A stretch of DNA of 64,000 nt from Acidovorax sp. 210-6 (GTDB lineage Bacteria; Pseudomonadota; Gammaproteobacteria; Burkholderiales; Burkholderiaceae_C): positions 3,038,001 through 3,102,000 of the forward strand of contig NZ_JAACJE010000001.1 in the NCBI RefSeq assembly GCF_010020825.1, read 5' to 3'. Below, piece after piece: positions 25,396 through 33,166 of this stretch. Made by a program: the position numbers and the translations under genes. Each line of letters starts with the position of its first letter. The first letter of the stretch is position 1. The notes under the pieces are model-generated. The model was not told the origin of the DNA and made no database searches. It saw nothing but the letters and a program-made list of their open reading frames with translations.

Positions 25396-26403
25396 TCAGA
25401 GCTTGGCCGGGTCGAAGCCGGTCGCCTTGTACACCTCTTGGATGGTTTCCTTGCCCACGCGGCTGGACATCTTTTCGTGCACGGGCACCAGGGCCTTCTT
25501 CAGCGCCGTGCGTTCTTCCTTGGTGGGGGTGTAGATGGCGGTCTTGCCGCTCTTCTTCACACCTTCGAGCGCCTGGTCGTTGTCGTCCTGGGCGATCTGG
25601 TTGGCGTAGAAGGTGGCCTGCTTCATGGCCTGGTTCAGTTGGTCACGCACATCGGCAGGCAGGCCGTCCCAGAACTTCTTGTTCACGATCACGGCGTAGC
25701 CCAGGTAGCCGTGGTTGGTCAGGCTCAGGTGCTTTTGCACCTCGTGCATCTTCTGGGTGTAGAAGTTGGAAGGCGGGTTCTCGGTGCCATCGACCACGCC
25801 CGTCTGCAGCGCCTGGTAGGTTTCGCCAAAGGCCATGACCTGGGGAATGCCACCCAGGGCGCGGATCTGCTCCTCGATCACCTTGGACGACTGGATGCGG
25901 TACTTCATGCCCTTGTAGTCGGCCACGCTCTTGAGCGGCTTGTTGGCCGAGAAGACCTTGAAGCCGTTGTCCCAGTAGGCCAGACCGGTGATGCCGCGGG
26001 CCTCCAGCTTCTTGAACAGCTTTTCGCCCACGGGGCCGTTGGTGACCTTGTGCAGGGCATCGCGGTCGTCAAAGATGAAGGGCAGGTCGAACACCTCGAA
26101 CTCCTTCACGCCCAGCGGACCAAACTTGGCCAGCGAGGGGGCCAGCATCTGCACCGAGCCCATTTGCAGGGCTTCCATTTCTTCCTTGTCCTTGTACAGC
26201 GCGCTGTTGGCGTACACCTCGACCTTGACCTTGCCACCCGTCAGCTCTGCAGCCTTCTTGGCAAAGAACTCTGAAGCCTTGCCCTTGGGTGTGTCCTGGG
26301 CAACCACATGGCTGAATTTGATGACGATCTGCTGGGCCTGGGCCACCGTGGCACCAAACGCCACCAGCGCGCACACGAGTACCTTTTTCACCGGAAATTG
26401 CAT
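25396..26403 (-). CDS. dctP: TRAP transporter solute-binding protein (DctP)
   Basis: A 335-residue periplasmic binding protein. It has a signal peptide (KKVLVCALVAFGATVAQAQ) and the DctP core: FSHVVAQDTPKGKASEFF, the ligand-carboxylate arginine region YRIQSSKV and GVVDGTENPPSNFYTQ. These are landmarks of the dicarboxylate-binding DctP subgroup. The start has AAGGAG about 10 bases upstream. It is the first gene of the TRAP operon, behind a promoter candidate at 26443-26471 and ahead of a stem-loop and dctQM. A related second DctP lies upstream. Confidence 0.95.
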   Translation of the reverse strand: MQFPVKKVLVCALVAFGATVAQAQQIVIKFSHVVAQDTPKGKASEFFAKKAAELTGGKVKVEVYANSALYKDKEEMEALQMGSVQMLAPSLAKFGPLGVKEFEVFDLPFIFDDRDALHKVTNGPVGEKLFKKLEARGITGLAYWDNGFKVFSANKPLKSVADYKGMKYRIQSSKVIEEQIRALGGIPQVMAFGETYQALQTGVVDGTENPPSNFYTQKMHEVQKHLSLTNHGYLGYAVIVNKKFWDGLPADVRDQLNQAMKQATFYANQIAQDDNDQALEGVKKSGKTAIYTPTKEERTALKKALVPVHEKMSSRVGKETIQEVYKATGFDPAKL

Positions 26404-26442
26404 GACTGACTCCTTGGATGGAAACGGATGACAACGGAGCGC

Positions 26443-26471
26443 ACTGTAGGCCGCATGTCACGGCTTTGTAA
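26443..26471 (-). promoter_or_regulatory. Candidate sigma70 promoter of dctPQM operon
   Basis: On the minus strand: TTACAA (26471-26466), a 17-base spacer, then TACAGT (26448-26443). Transcription would start about 35 bases before the dctP ATG. The sigma70 form fits the FixJ-type regulator encoded nearby rather than a sigma54 DctD system. Confidence 0.5.
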
Positions 26472-26487
26472 CTGTGGCGTTCCACAG
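26472..26487 (-). promoter_or_regulatory. Inverted repeat abutting dctP promoter, candidate operator
   Basis: The 6-bp inverted repeat CTGTGG-4-CCACAG lies immediately upstream of the predicted -35 box. This is a suitable position for a dimeric response regulator such as DctR to activate transcription. It also overlaps the space after the second dctP gene, so it could form an RNA hairpin there instead. Confidence 0.35.
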
Positions 26488-26493
26488 CTAGGG

Positions 26494-27510
26494 TTAACCC
26501 GCGCTTTTGCTGACCAGCAGGGCGTGCACCCTGTCGATCCACTGGCGTCCGATGCGCCCTTGCAGACCCAGTGACACCTCCTGCGTCGCCTGGCGCAGGC
26601 GCTGGCGCTGGTCTTCGTCGGGCACATGGATGCGTGTGCCCCCGCTCAGGCGCAGATGCGCCAGGGCCTCGTCGTTCTCGTACTGGGCAATGGTGTTGCC
26701 CCAGTCCAGCGCCTCGGCCATGGCCTGCCGGACCAGTGCACGGTCGGCCTGGGGCAGGTGGTTCCAGAAGCGCTGGTTCACCACCACGCAGTAGCCCAGG
26801 TAGCCATGGCGGGTCAGGCTCAGGTCGGTCTGCACCTCGTGCATGCGCTGCGTCCAGAGGTTGGACACCGGGTTCTCCGTCCCGTCCACCACACCCGTGG
26901 CCAGGGCACGGCGAGTTTCGCCAAAACCCAGCACCACCGGCTTGGCGCCCAGGGCGCGCATCTGGTGGGCAATCACGCGCGAGCTCTGGATGCGCATGCG
27001 CAGCCCCACAAAATCCTGGGGGGCCAGCAGCGGGCGGTTGGCACTCATGTGCTTGAAGCCGTTGTCCAGGTAGCCCAACCCCACCATGCGCTGGCGCTCC
27101 AGCGCAGCGAGCAGCTCCCTGCCAATGGCGCTGTGCATCACGCGGTGCACCTGCGCCTTGGAGTCGAACAGGAACGGCAGATCGAACAGCTCGAACTCCG
27201 GGAAGCCCACGCGCCCGAACTTGGACAGCGAAGGGGCCAGCATGTCCACCGCCCCCAGTTGCAGCGCCTGGATCTCATCGGCGTCGCCAAACAGCGCCGA
27301 GTTGGGATAGATGACCACCTGGATACGCCCCTGGCTGAGCGACTGCACGCGCTCGCGAAAGCGCTCCAACGCCAGGCCTTTGGGCGTCTGCCGCGCCACC
27401 ACATGGGACAGACGGATGGTCACCACCCCTTGCGCAGCCCCCAGCGCAGGGACACCCGCCAAGGCCAGTGCCTGCAAACAACGGCGGCGAGGAATGGCGG
27501 CGGCGCGCAT
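26494..27510 (-). CDS. Second DctP-type TRAP solute-binding protein
   Basis: A 338-residue paralogue of the DctP encoded just downstream, sharing RLSHVVARQTPKGLALERF, MRIQSSRV and GVVDGTENPVSNLWTQ. The N-terminus has RRRCLQALALAGVPALGAAQ, an arginine-rich signal that could be Tat-type; a Sec route is also possible. It has no permease genes of its own. It sits between the TRAP operon and the divergent dctS sensor gene, so it could supply a second ligand to the same DctQM, or act as the periplasmic ligand sensor for DctS. The start at 27510 is preferred over an upstream Met. Confidence 0.9.
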   Translation of the reverse strand: MRAAAIPRRRCLQALALAGVPALGAAQGVVTIRLSHVVARQTPKGLALERFRERVQSLSQGRIQVVIYPNSALFGDADEIQALQLGAVDMLAPSLSKFGRVGFPEFELFDLPFLFDSKAQVHRVMHSAIGRELLAALERQRMVGLGYLDNGFKHMSANRPLLAPQDFVGLRMRIQSSRVIAHQMRALGAKPVVLGFGETRRALATGVVDGTENPVSNLWTQRMHEVQTDLSLTRHGYLGYCVVVNQRFWNHLPQADRALVRQAMAEALDWGNTIAQYENDEALAHLRLSGGTRIHVPDEDQRQRLRQATQEVSLGLQGRIGRQWIDRVHALLVSKSAG

Positions 27511-27560
27511 GGCCGGTATTATGGCCACGCTGCCCGAGTGACGGCAGCCTGCACGCCGCC

Positions 27561-29597
27561 ATGCCCCTGCCCTCCCAATCCTCTGACGACTTTGCCCTGC
27601 TGCACGCCAGCAAACGTGCCCTGAGCGACCGGGGTCGCTGGACCGTGCTGTGGATGATGGGCCTGGTGGTGCTGGTCGTCTCGGCCGTGATGGCGCTGGT
27701 GTGGTACCTCAACAGCTTCGAGACCGAGGAAGAAGAGCGCCGCCGGGGCGCCGACGCCCAGTGGCTGGAGCAAAGCGTGCAGTTCCACTTTCGCCGCCTG
27801 GAAGACGACCTCGCCGCACTGGCGCGGCAGTCCGCGCTCGATGGCCCGCAGGCCTTGCGCGCTGCGGGCCAGGGTGAAGGCGACAGCGCGCCCGCAGGCA
27901 TGCTGTGGCGCACACCCGGTGTGGTGCTGGCCCATGCCTGGCTGGCCACGCAGGGCGCCAGCGCAGGCGACGTGCGCGCCTGGCAGAACGACCAGGCCGA
28001 GCACGACGACAACTTCCAGGCCCTGAAGACGCTGCAGGACATCGTCAGCGGGCTGCGTCGCTCCAGCTACGCCGGGCCCATGCGCCGCTTCGATGGCAGC
28101 ACCACCGACCGCGTCTGGCTCGCGGTGCCCTACTTCGACGGCAGCCGACTGATGGGCATCTACGTGGCCGCGCTGTCCACCCAGGCGGCGGTGGACGCCT
28201 TGCTGCCGCCGTGGTTCCTGCAAAGCCAGACCGTACGCCTGGTCGTGGACGCGGTGGACACGCCCCCCACCGACCAGGCACAGGGCCCCTACCGCACGGT
28301 GATGAACCTGCCCGGCACCGACCTGATGCTGGAAGTGGTGCCCCAGGGGCCGCAGACCTCGCCCGTGCCGCGCATCTTCTTTGTCGTGGCGCTGCTGTTT
28401 CTGCTGGGCATGCTGGCCAGCCTGGCCGCGCTGCGGCGCGACTTCATCAAGCGCCAGCAGGTGCAGCAGCGCCTGCAGGCCGAGGTGGCACTGCGCTCGG
28501 CCATGGAGCGCTCGGTCACCATCGGCATGCGCGCCTGGGACATGACGGGCAAGATCCTCTACGTGAACCAGGCCTTCTGCTCCATGGTGGGCTACAGCGC
28601 ACAAGAACTGCGCGGCGCCCGCGCCCCCTTGCCCTACTGGCCCGCCGACCAGGCCGACGAGCTGGCACTGCTGCACCGTGCGGTCATCAGCCAGGGCACG
28701 CAGGCCCAGGGCATCGAGGTGCAGTTCCAGCACCGCAGCGGCCACCGCGTGGACGTGCTGATCCACGAAGCACCGCTGACTGCCGCCGACGGCAGCCAGT
28801 TGGGCTGGATGAGCTCGGTGCTCGACATCAGCGAGCGCAAGCGCGCCCAGCAACTGGCCGCACTGCAGCAGGAAAAGCTCGAAGCCTCGGGCCGCCTGGT
28901 GGCCGTGGGCGAGGTGGCCTCCACCCTGGCGCACGAACTCAACCAGCCGCTGGGCGCGCTGGCCAGTTTTGCCAACGGCCTGCTCAACCGACTGCGCGAC
29001 GGCAACATCACCCCCGAGGAACTGCACACCGTGGTGCAGCGCATGGCCCAGCTCGCCGAACGCGCCGGGGGCGTGATCCAGCGCGTCAACGCCTTTGCGC
29101 GCCGGCGCGAACTGAACCTGGACAGCGTGGATCTCACGGCCCTGGTGCGCCGCGCCGTGTCTTCCGTGCAGGAGGCGCACGCCACCCCCGTGGTGCTGGA
29201 ACTGCCCACGCAACCCGTATGGGTGCAGGGCGACGCCCTGCTGCTGGAGCACCTGGTGCACAACCTGTGCGGCAATGCGCTCGACTGGGCGCAGCGCGGC
29301 GCCGCACGCCCCCAGGTCCAGGTGCGGCTGCGCCCCAATGCCAACGTGCTGGTCACCCTGGCGGTGGCCGACAGCGGCCCTGGCGTGCCCGAGGCCGAAC
29401 GCGCGCGCATCTTCGACGCCTTCTTCAGCACCAAGGACGGCGGCATGGGCATGGGGCTGGCGATTTGCCGCTCCATCACCGAGGCGCACCACGGGCGCAT
29501 CTTCGTCGGCCAGGATGAAAGCCTGGGTGGCGCGCTGTTCACCGTTCAGTTACCCTTGGCCACCGCCCCCGCAACCGCCCCCAGCCCCACGCCATGA
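27561..29597 (+). CDS. dctS: Sensor histidine kinase, DctS-like
   Basis: A 678-residue membrane sensor kinase. TM1 is at about residues 32-54, followed by a periplasmic sensor of about 210 residues and TM2 near 270-290 (FFVVALLFLLGMLASLAAL). A PAS domain runs about 300-425, then HisKA with the phospho-accepting histidine in LAHELNQPLGAL near residue 458, and an HATPase_c domain ending with GMGMGLAICRSI. The layout matches Rhodobacter DctS, which controls C4-dicarboxylate TRAP uptake. It overlaps dctR by four bases and is divergent from the second dctP gene. The ATG at 27561 is used; upstream codons overlap the divergent gene. Confidence 0.9.
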   Translation: MPLPSQSSDDFALLHASKRALSDRGRWTVLWMMGLVVLVVSAVMALVWYLNSFETEEEERRRGADAQWLEQSVQFHFRRLEDDLAALARQSALDGPQALRAAGQGEGDSAPAGMLWRTPGVVLAHAWLATQGASAGDVRAWQNDQAEHDDNFQALKTLQDIVSGLRRSSYAGPMRRFDGSTTDRVWLAVPYFDGSRLMGIYVAALSTQAAVDALLPPWFLQSQTVRLVVDAVDTPPTDQAQGPYRTVMNLPGTDLMLEVVPQGPQTSPVPRIFFVVALLFLLGMLASLAALRRDFIKRQQVQQRLQAEVALRSAMERSVTIGMRAWDMTGKILYVNQAFCSMVGYSAQELRGARAPLPYWPADQADELALLHRAVISQGTQAQGIEVQFQHRSGHRVDVLIHEAPLTAADGSQLGWMSSVLDISERKRAQQLAALQQEKLEASGRLVAVGEVASTLAHELNQPLGALASFANGLLNRLRDGNITPEELHTVVQRMAQLAERAGGVIQRVNAFARRRELNLDSVDLTALVRRAVSSVQEAHATPVVLELPTQPVWVQGDALLLEHLVHNLCGNALDWAQRGAARPQVQVRLRPNANVLVTLAVADSGPGVPEAERARIFDAFFSTKDGGMGMGLAICRSITEAHHGRIFVGQDESLGGALFTVQLPLATAPATAPSPTP

Positions 29598-30244
29598 CCA
29601 ACGAACTGCGCGCCGTGGACATCCATATCGTGGACGACGACGCCGATGTGCGCGACGGTCTGGCCTGGCTGTTCGACTCGCGCGGCTACCAGTCACGCAC
29701 CTGGGACAGCGGCGCCGCGCTGCTGGAAGCGGCCCGCCAGCGCCAGGCCGACTGGGGCCTGGCGGTGGTGCTGCTGGACGTGCGCATGCAGCCCCTGTCG
29801 GGTCCGGTCACCTTCGAGCAGCTCAAGGCCCTGGGCTGCCCCTGGCCGGTGCTGTTTCTCACCGGCCATGGCGACGTGGGCACGGCCGTGGGCGCCGTCA
29901 AGAACGGCGCCTGGGACTTTCTGGAAAAGCCCTTCCAGGACAACATGCTGGTGGACCGCGTCGAACAGGCCATGCAGGCCGCCTGCGCGCAGACCGATGC
30001 GGAGCGCGAGGCCCAGCGCCTGCGCCAGGCCCTGGCCAGCCTGAGCCCGCGCGAGCGCGAAGTGCTCGACCAGCTGATCCTGGGCCACTACAACAAGAAC
30101 ATCGCCGACCACCTGGGCATCACCCAGCGCACGGTGGAATTCCACCGTGCCAACATCTTCGAGAAAATGGGCGTCGAATCGGCCATCGAACTGGCGCACA
30201 AGCTCGGTCGGTTGGAACCCATGCCCGGCGGCGAATCTAAGTAA
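29594..30244 (+). CDS. dctR: FixJ/NarL-type response regulator, DctR-like
   Basis: A 216-residue two-domain regulator. The receiver domain has the acidic pocket VDDDADVRDG and the phospho-acceptor D62 (VVLLDVRMQP). The conserved FLTGHGDVGTAV and the lysine in FLEKPF follow. A LuxR-type helix-turn-helix covers about residues 148-205 (LSPREREVLDQLILGHYNK). There is no AAA+ domain, so it acts on sigma70 promoters like Rhodobacter DctR, unlike sigma54-dependent DctD. It is coupled to dctS. The probable target is the dctP promoter region. Repeat copy E follows the stop codon immediately. Confidence 0.92.
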   Translation: MTNELRAVDIHIVDDDADVRDGLAWLFDSRGYQSRTWDSGAALLEAARQRQADWGLAVVLLDVRMQPLSGPVTFEQLKALGCPWPVLFLTGHGDVGTAVGAVKNGAWDFLEKPFQDNMLVDRVEQAMQAACAQTDAEREAQRLRQALASLSPREREVLDQLILGHYNKNIADHLGITQRTVEFHRANIFEKMGVESAIELAHKLGRLEPMPGGESK

Positions 30245-30296
30245 AACGGGCTCTAACGCCCGTATTTATTGCGCTAACAGCTATTGTTTTTATAGC
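30245..30296 (+). repeat. Interspersed two-hairpin repeat, copy E
   Basis: Immediately downstream of the dctR stop: ACGGGCTCTAACGCCCGT forms a left stem and is followed by ATTTATT, then GCGCTAACAGC and the right hairpin GCTATTGTTTTTATAGC. The left stem plus AT-rich tail could terminate dctSR transcription. It lies between convergent dctR and the AraC-type gene. Orientation plus. Confidence 0.8.
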
Positions 30297-30301
30297 ATGC
30301 A

Positions 30302-31285
30302 TCAGGCTTGGGCCAGGCTGCGCCACGCCTGCGGTGTGCCGCCCGTCCAGCGCCGAAACGCCCGCCAGAAGGTGCTGGGCTCGGCAAAACCCAAGGATTG
30401 GCCGATGTCGCCCAGCGCCCTGTCGGTGTGCGCCACCGCATGCAGGGCGGCGTCGCGCCGGGCCTCGTCCAGCAGGGCCGAAAAGCTCAGGCCCTGCGCC
30501 TGCATGCGCCGCGCCAGCGTGCGCTCGCTCAGCCCCAGGGCCTGCGCCGCCTGTACCCGCGTGGGCAGCCCCAAGGGCAGCCGACGCACGATCCAGGCGC
30601 GCAACTGGGGCGCCAAGGGCTCGGCGCTGGACAGGGCCTGCAAGCGCGCCTGGGCGTATTGGTGGTGCATCTGCGCCAGTTGTGCATCGGCCTGCGGCAG
30701 GGGGGCGTCCAGCACCGCGTTGTCCAGCAGCACGCCGCTGAAGGCCTGCTCGAACTCCACCGGGCAGGCGAACACCTCGCGGTACACCACCAGCGGCCCG
30801 ATCTGTGCCTGACTGAACTGCACCCGCTGGGGGACCACCGGCTGCGCCGTGACCCAGCGCGCAAACGCCACCACCGCCGCCAGCACCGCCTCAATCTGGT
30901 GCGGGCTGAAGGCCAGCGCCCCCTGGCGCGGGTGGTACACCACCCAGCTGGCGGACTCGCCCGCAATCATCTGAAATCGGCCGCCGTCCGAAATCAGGCG
31001 CTGGTACTGCTGCACCAGGGCAATGGCCGCGCGCAGGCTGGGGGCCGACTGCAGCAGAAAGCTCACCACGTTGAAACTCGCCGGGCCCACCACGGCCCCG
31101 GCGCGCAGGCCAAAGCTGGCGTCCTGCGTGCACTGCGCGGCCGCGCGCCACAGCCGCGTGATGTGGTCAATGGGCCAGCGCTCGGCCTGCAGCTCCTCGG
31201 GCGCAATGCCCGCCACCGCCAGCACCTGGGCGCGCTCCACCCCCTGGCGCTGCGCCGCTGCGAGCACCGTGTTGACCCAGCTCAT
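30302..31285 (-). CDS. AraC family transcriptional regulator
   Basis: A 327-residue regulator. The N-terminal part resembles the Arabinose_bd/OruR-type sensor domain (DASFGLRAGAVVGPASFNVVSFLL). The C-terminal HTH_18 AraC domain covers about 225-325 and includes TRVQAAQALGLSERTLARRM and ALGDIGQSLGFAEPSTFWRAFRRW. The ATG at 31285 is preferred over an upstream TTG at 31309, which would overlap a candidate operator. It is divergent from the FAD dehydrogenase-aldehyde dehydrogenase-ThDP cluster and probably regulates it. The inducer is unknown. Confidence 0.9.
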   Translation of the reverse strand: MSWVNTVLAAAQRQGVERAQVLAVAGIAPEELQAERWPIDHITRLWRAAAQCTQDASFGLRAGAVVGPASFNVVSFLLQSAPSLRAAIALVQQYQRLISDGGRFQMIAGESASWVVYHPRQGALAFSPHQIEAVLAAVVAFARWVTAQPVVPQRVQFSQAQIGPLVVYREVFACPVEFEQAFSGVLLDNAVLDAPLPQADAQLAQMHHQYAQARLQALSSAEPLAPQLRAWIVRRLPLGLPTRVQAAQALGLSERTLARRMQAQGLSFSALLDEARRDAALHAVAHTDRALGDIGQSLGFAEPSTFWRAFRRWTGGTPQAWRSLAQA

Positions 31286-31300
31286 CGAGACCGTGGCCTG

Positions 31301-31332
31301 CAAAGTCAATTCGACTGTCCTTCAAAGTCAAT
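31301..31332 (+). promoter_or_regulatory. Tandem direct repeats, candidate AraC-type operator
   Basis: Two identical 10-bp boxes, CAAAGTCAAT at 31301-31310 and 31323-31332, are spaced 22 bp start to start. This is the layout recognised by AraC-family regulators, which contact two successive major grooves. The boxes lie in the divergent region between the regulator gene and its presumed target. The downstream box is about 20 bases before TATCTT (31353-31358), a possible -10. Confidence 0.55.
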
Positions 31333-31420
31333 CTTGCCGCATCATAAGCCGCTATCTTTTGGGCACAACAGCAAAGCAGAACAGGGCGAAGCACAGCGCC
31401 CGCACCGGAGACACGCCCGC

Positions 31421-33031
31421 ATGGCACACACCCATTCTTCCGACATCCTGGTCATCGGCGGCGGCCTGGCCGGCATCGTCACCGCCCTGGAGGCGCTGCG
31501 CCAAGGCCAGCGCGTGACGCTGGTGGACCGCGACACGCCCGAGCGCCTGGGCGGGCTGGCCCTGTGGGCTTTTGGCGGCATGGCCCTGGTGGGCACGCCG
31601 CTGCAGGCCCGCATGAAGATTCCCGACACGCCCGAACGCGCCCTGGCCGACTGGCTGCGCTTTGGCGAGATCGCCCCCGACGACACCTACCCCCAGCAGT
31701 GGGCGCGCTACTACGTGGAGCACTCGCGCAGCCAGGTGTACGACTGGCTCATTGGCGAAGGCGTGAAGTTCATGCCCGCCGTGAACTGGGTGGAGCGCGG
31801 CATGCACGGCGACGGCAACAGCGTGCCGCGCTACCACATCGTGTGGGGCACCTCGCGCGAACTCACGCGGCGCATGGTCGCGCAGATGCGCGCTGCCGAC
31901 AGCGGTGGCCGCCTGACGGTGCTGCACGGCCACCGCGTATCCCAGCTCGACCATGCGGGCGGGCGCATTGCGGGCGCCGTGGCGGTAAGCGAGGGCACGG
32001 GCACCGAAGTGCGCCTGCAAGCCCCGGTGGTGGTGCTGGCCATGGGCGGCATCAATGGCAGCCACGCCGAGACCCGGCGCAACTGGCCCCGGCACCGCCC
32101 CCTGCCCGCCACCATGCTCAACGGCGCCCACCCCTTTGCCGACGGTGCGCTGCACCACGCCGCTGCAGACACCTTGGGCGCACAGATCACACACGCGGGC
32201 GAGATGTGGAACTACGCGGCAGGCTTTCCGCACCCGTTTCCGCACTTCGAGGGGCACGGCCTCTCGACCATTCCCTGCAAATCGGCGCTGTGGCTCAACC
32301 ACCGGGGCGAGCGCATCGGCCCCGAGCCGCTGGTCACCGGCTTTGACACGCACTGGCTGTGCCAGCGCGTGGCCGCGCAAGAGAAACCCTGGACCTGGCA
32401 TTTGCTGAACTGGCGCATCGCCGCCAAGGAATTCGCCATTTCGGGCGCCGAGCACAACCAGCGCATCCGCGACATGCAGTTCCCGCTGTTCCTCAAGGAA
32501 ACGCTGCTGGGCAACCACCGGCTGGTCAAGCAAATGGCCGCCGAGAGCCGCCACTTCCTGGTGGACGACACGCTGGCCGGCCTGGCCGCCAAGATGAACG
32601 CGCTGACCGCCTCGCACGACGTGAATCCGCAAGTGCTGCAGGCCACGGCCGATGCGTTCGACGCCAACTTTGCGGCAGGCGCCAAGCTGCACAACGACGA
32701 CCAGATCCGCCGCATCCTGCACGCACGCCAGTGGGGGCCGGACAAGCTGCGCACCTGCCAGCCCGCGCCACTGCAGATGCAGGGCGCCGGGCCGTTCATC
32801 GCCATCCAGATGCAGCTCATCACGCGCAAGAGCCTGGGCGGGCTGCGCACCGACCTGCACAGCCGCGTGCTCGATGGCGCGGGCTCCCCCATCAGCGGCC
32901 TGTACTGCGTGGGCGAGGCCGCGGGCTTTGGCGGCGGCGGGGCCAGCGGCAAACGCTCACTGGAAGGCACCTTCCTGCCCGGCTGCATCCTCACGGCGCG
33001 TGCGGCGGCGCGGCATATCACTGCCGGTTGA
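31421..33031 (+). CDS. FAD-binding dehydrogenase (KstD/fumarate reductase flavoprotein family)
   Basis: A 536-residue flavoprotein. The N-terminal Rossmann motif DILVIGGGLAGIVTALEA is followed by the FAD_binding_2 layout. The C-terminal glycine-rich FAD loop GLYCVGEAAGFGGGGASGK is present, with GTFLPGCILTARAA at the end. This matches the FAD-binding dehydrogenase family related to 3-ketosteroid-delta1-dehydrogenase; the substrate is not evident. It is the first gene after the AraC-type regulator's divergent promoter and lies upstream of an aldehyde dehydrogenase. GGAG lies about 12 bases before the ATG, a long spacing. Confidence 0.88.
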   Translation: MAHTHSSDILVIGGGLAGIVTALEALRQGQRVTLVDRDTPERLGGLALWAFGGMALVGTPLQARMKIPDTPERALADWLRFGEIAPDDTYPQQWARYYVEHSRSQVYDWLIGEGVKFMPAVNWVERGMHGDGNSVPRYHIVWGTSRELTRRMVAQMRAADSGGRLTVLHGHRVSQLDHAGGRIAGAVAVSEGTGTEVRLQAPVVVLAMGGINGSHAETRRNWPRHRPLPATMLNGAHPFADGALHHAAADTLGAQITHAGEMWNYAAGFPHPFPHFEGHGLSTIPCKSALWLNHRGERIGPEPLVTGFDTHWLCQRVAAQEKPWTWHLLNWRIAAKEFAISGAEHNQRIRDMQFPLFLKETLLGNHRLVKQMAAESRHFLVDDTLAGLAAKMNALTASHDVNPQVLQATADAFDANFAAGAKLHNDDQIRRILHARQWGPDKLRTCQPAPLQMQGAGPFIAIQMQLITRKSLGGLRTDLHSRVLDGAGSPISGLYCVGEAAGFGGGGASGKRSLEGTFLPGCILTARAAARHITAG

Positions 33032-33042
33032 TGCACCTGGAA

Positions 33043-33110
33043 TTTTTGAGCAAAAACAGGCTGCAACGCTTACAAATTAAGCGCCAAAAGCTATCAAAAC
33101 AGTAGCAATC
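33043..33110 (+). repeat. Interspersed two-hairpin repeat, copy F
   Basis: TTTTTGAGCAAAAACAGG, then AACGCTTACAAATTAAGCGC (left stem) and the right hairpin GCTATCAAAACAGTAGC. It lies between the FAD dehydrogenase and aldehyde dehydrogenase genes, both plus strand. Orientation plus. Confidence 0.8.
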
Positions 33111-33166
33111 ACCACCGACAGTACCAGCTGCATTGGCCACCCTCACACCGCACCGAAAGTCCCGCA

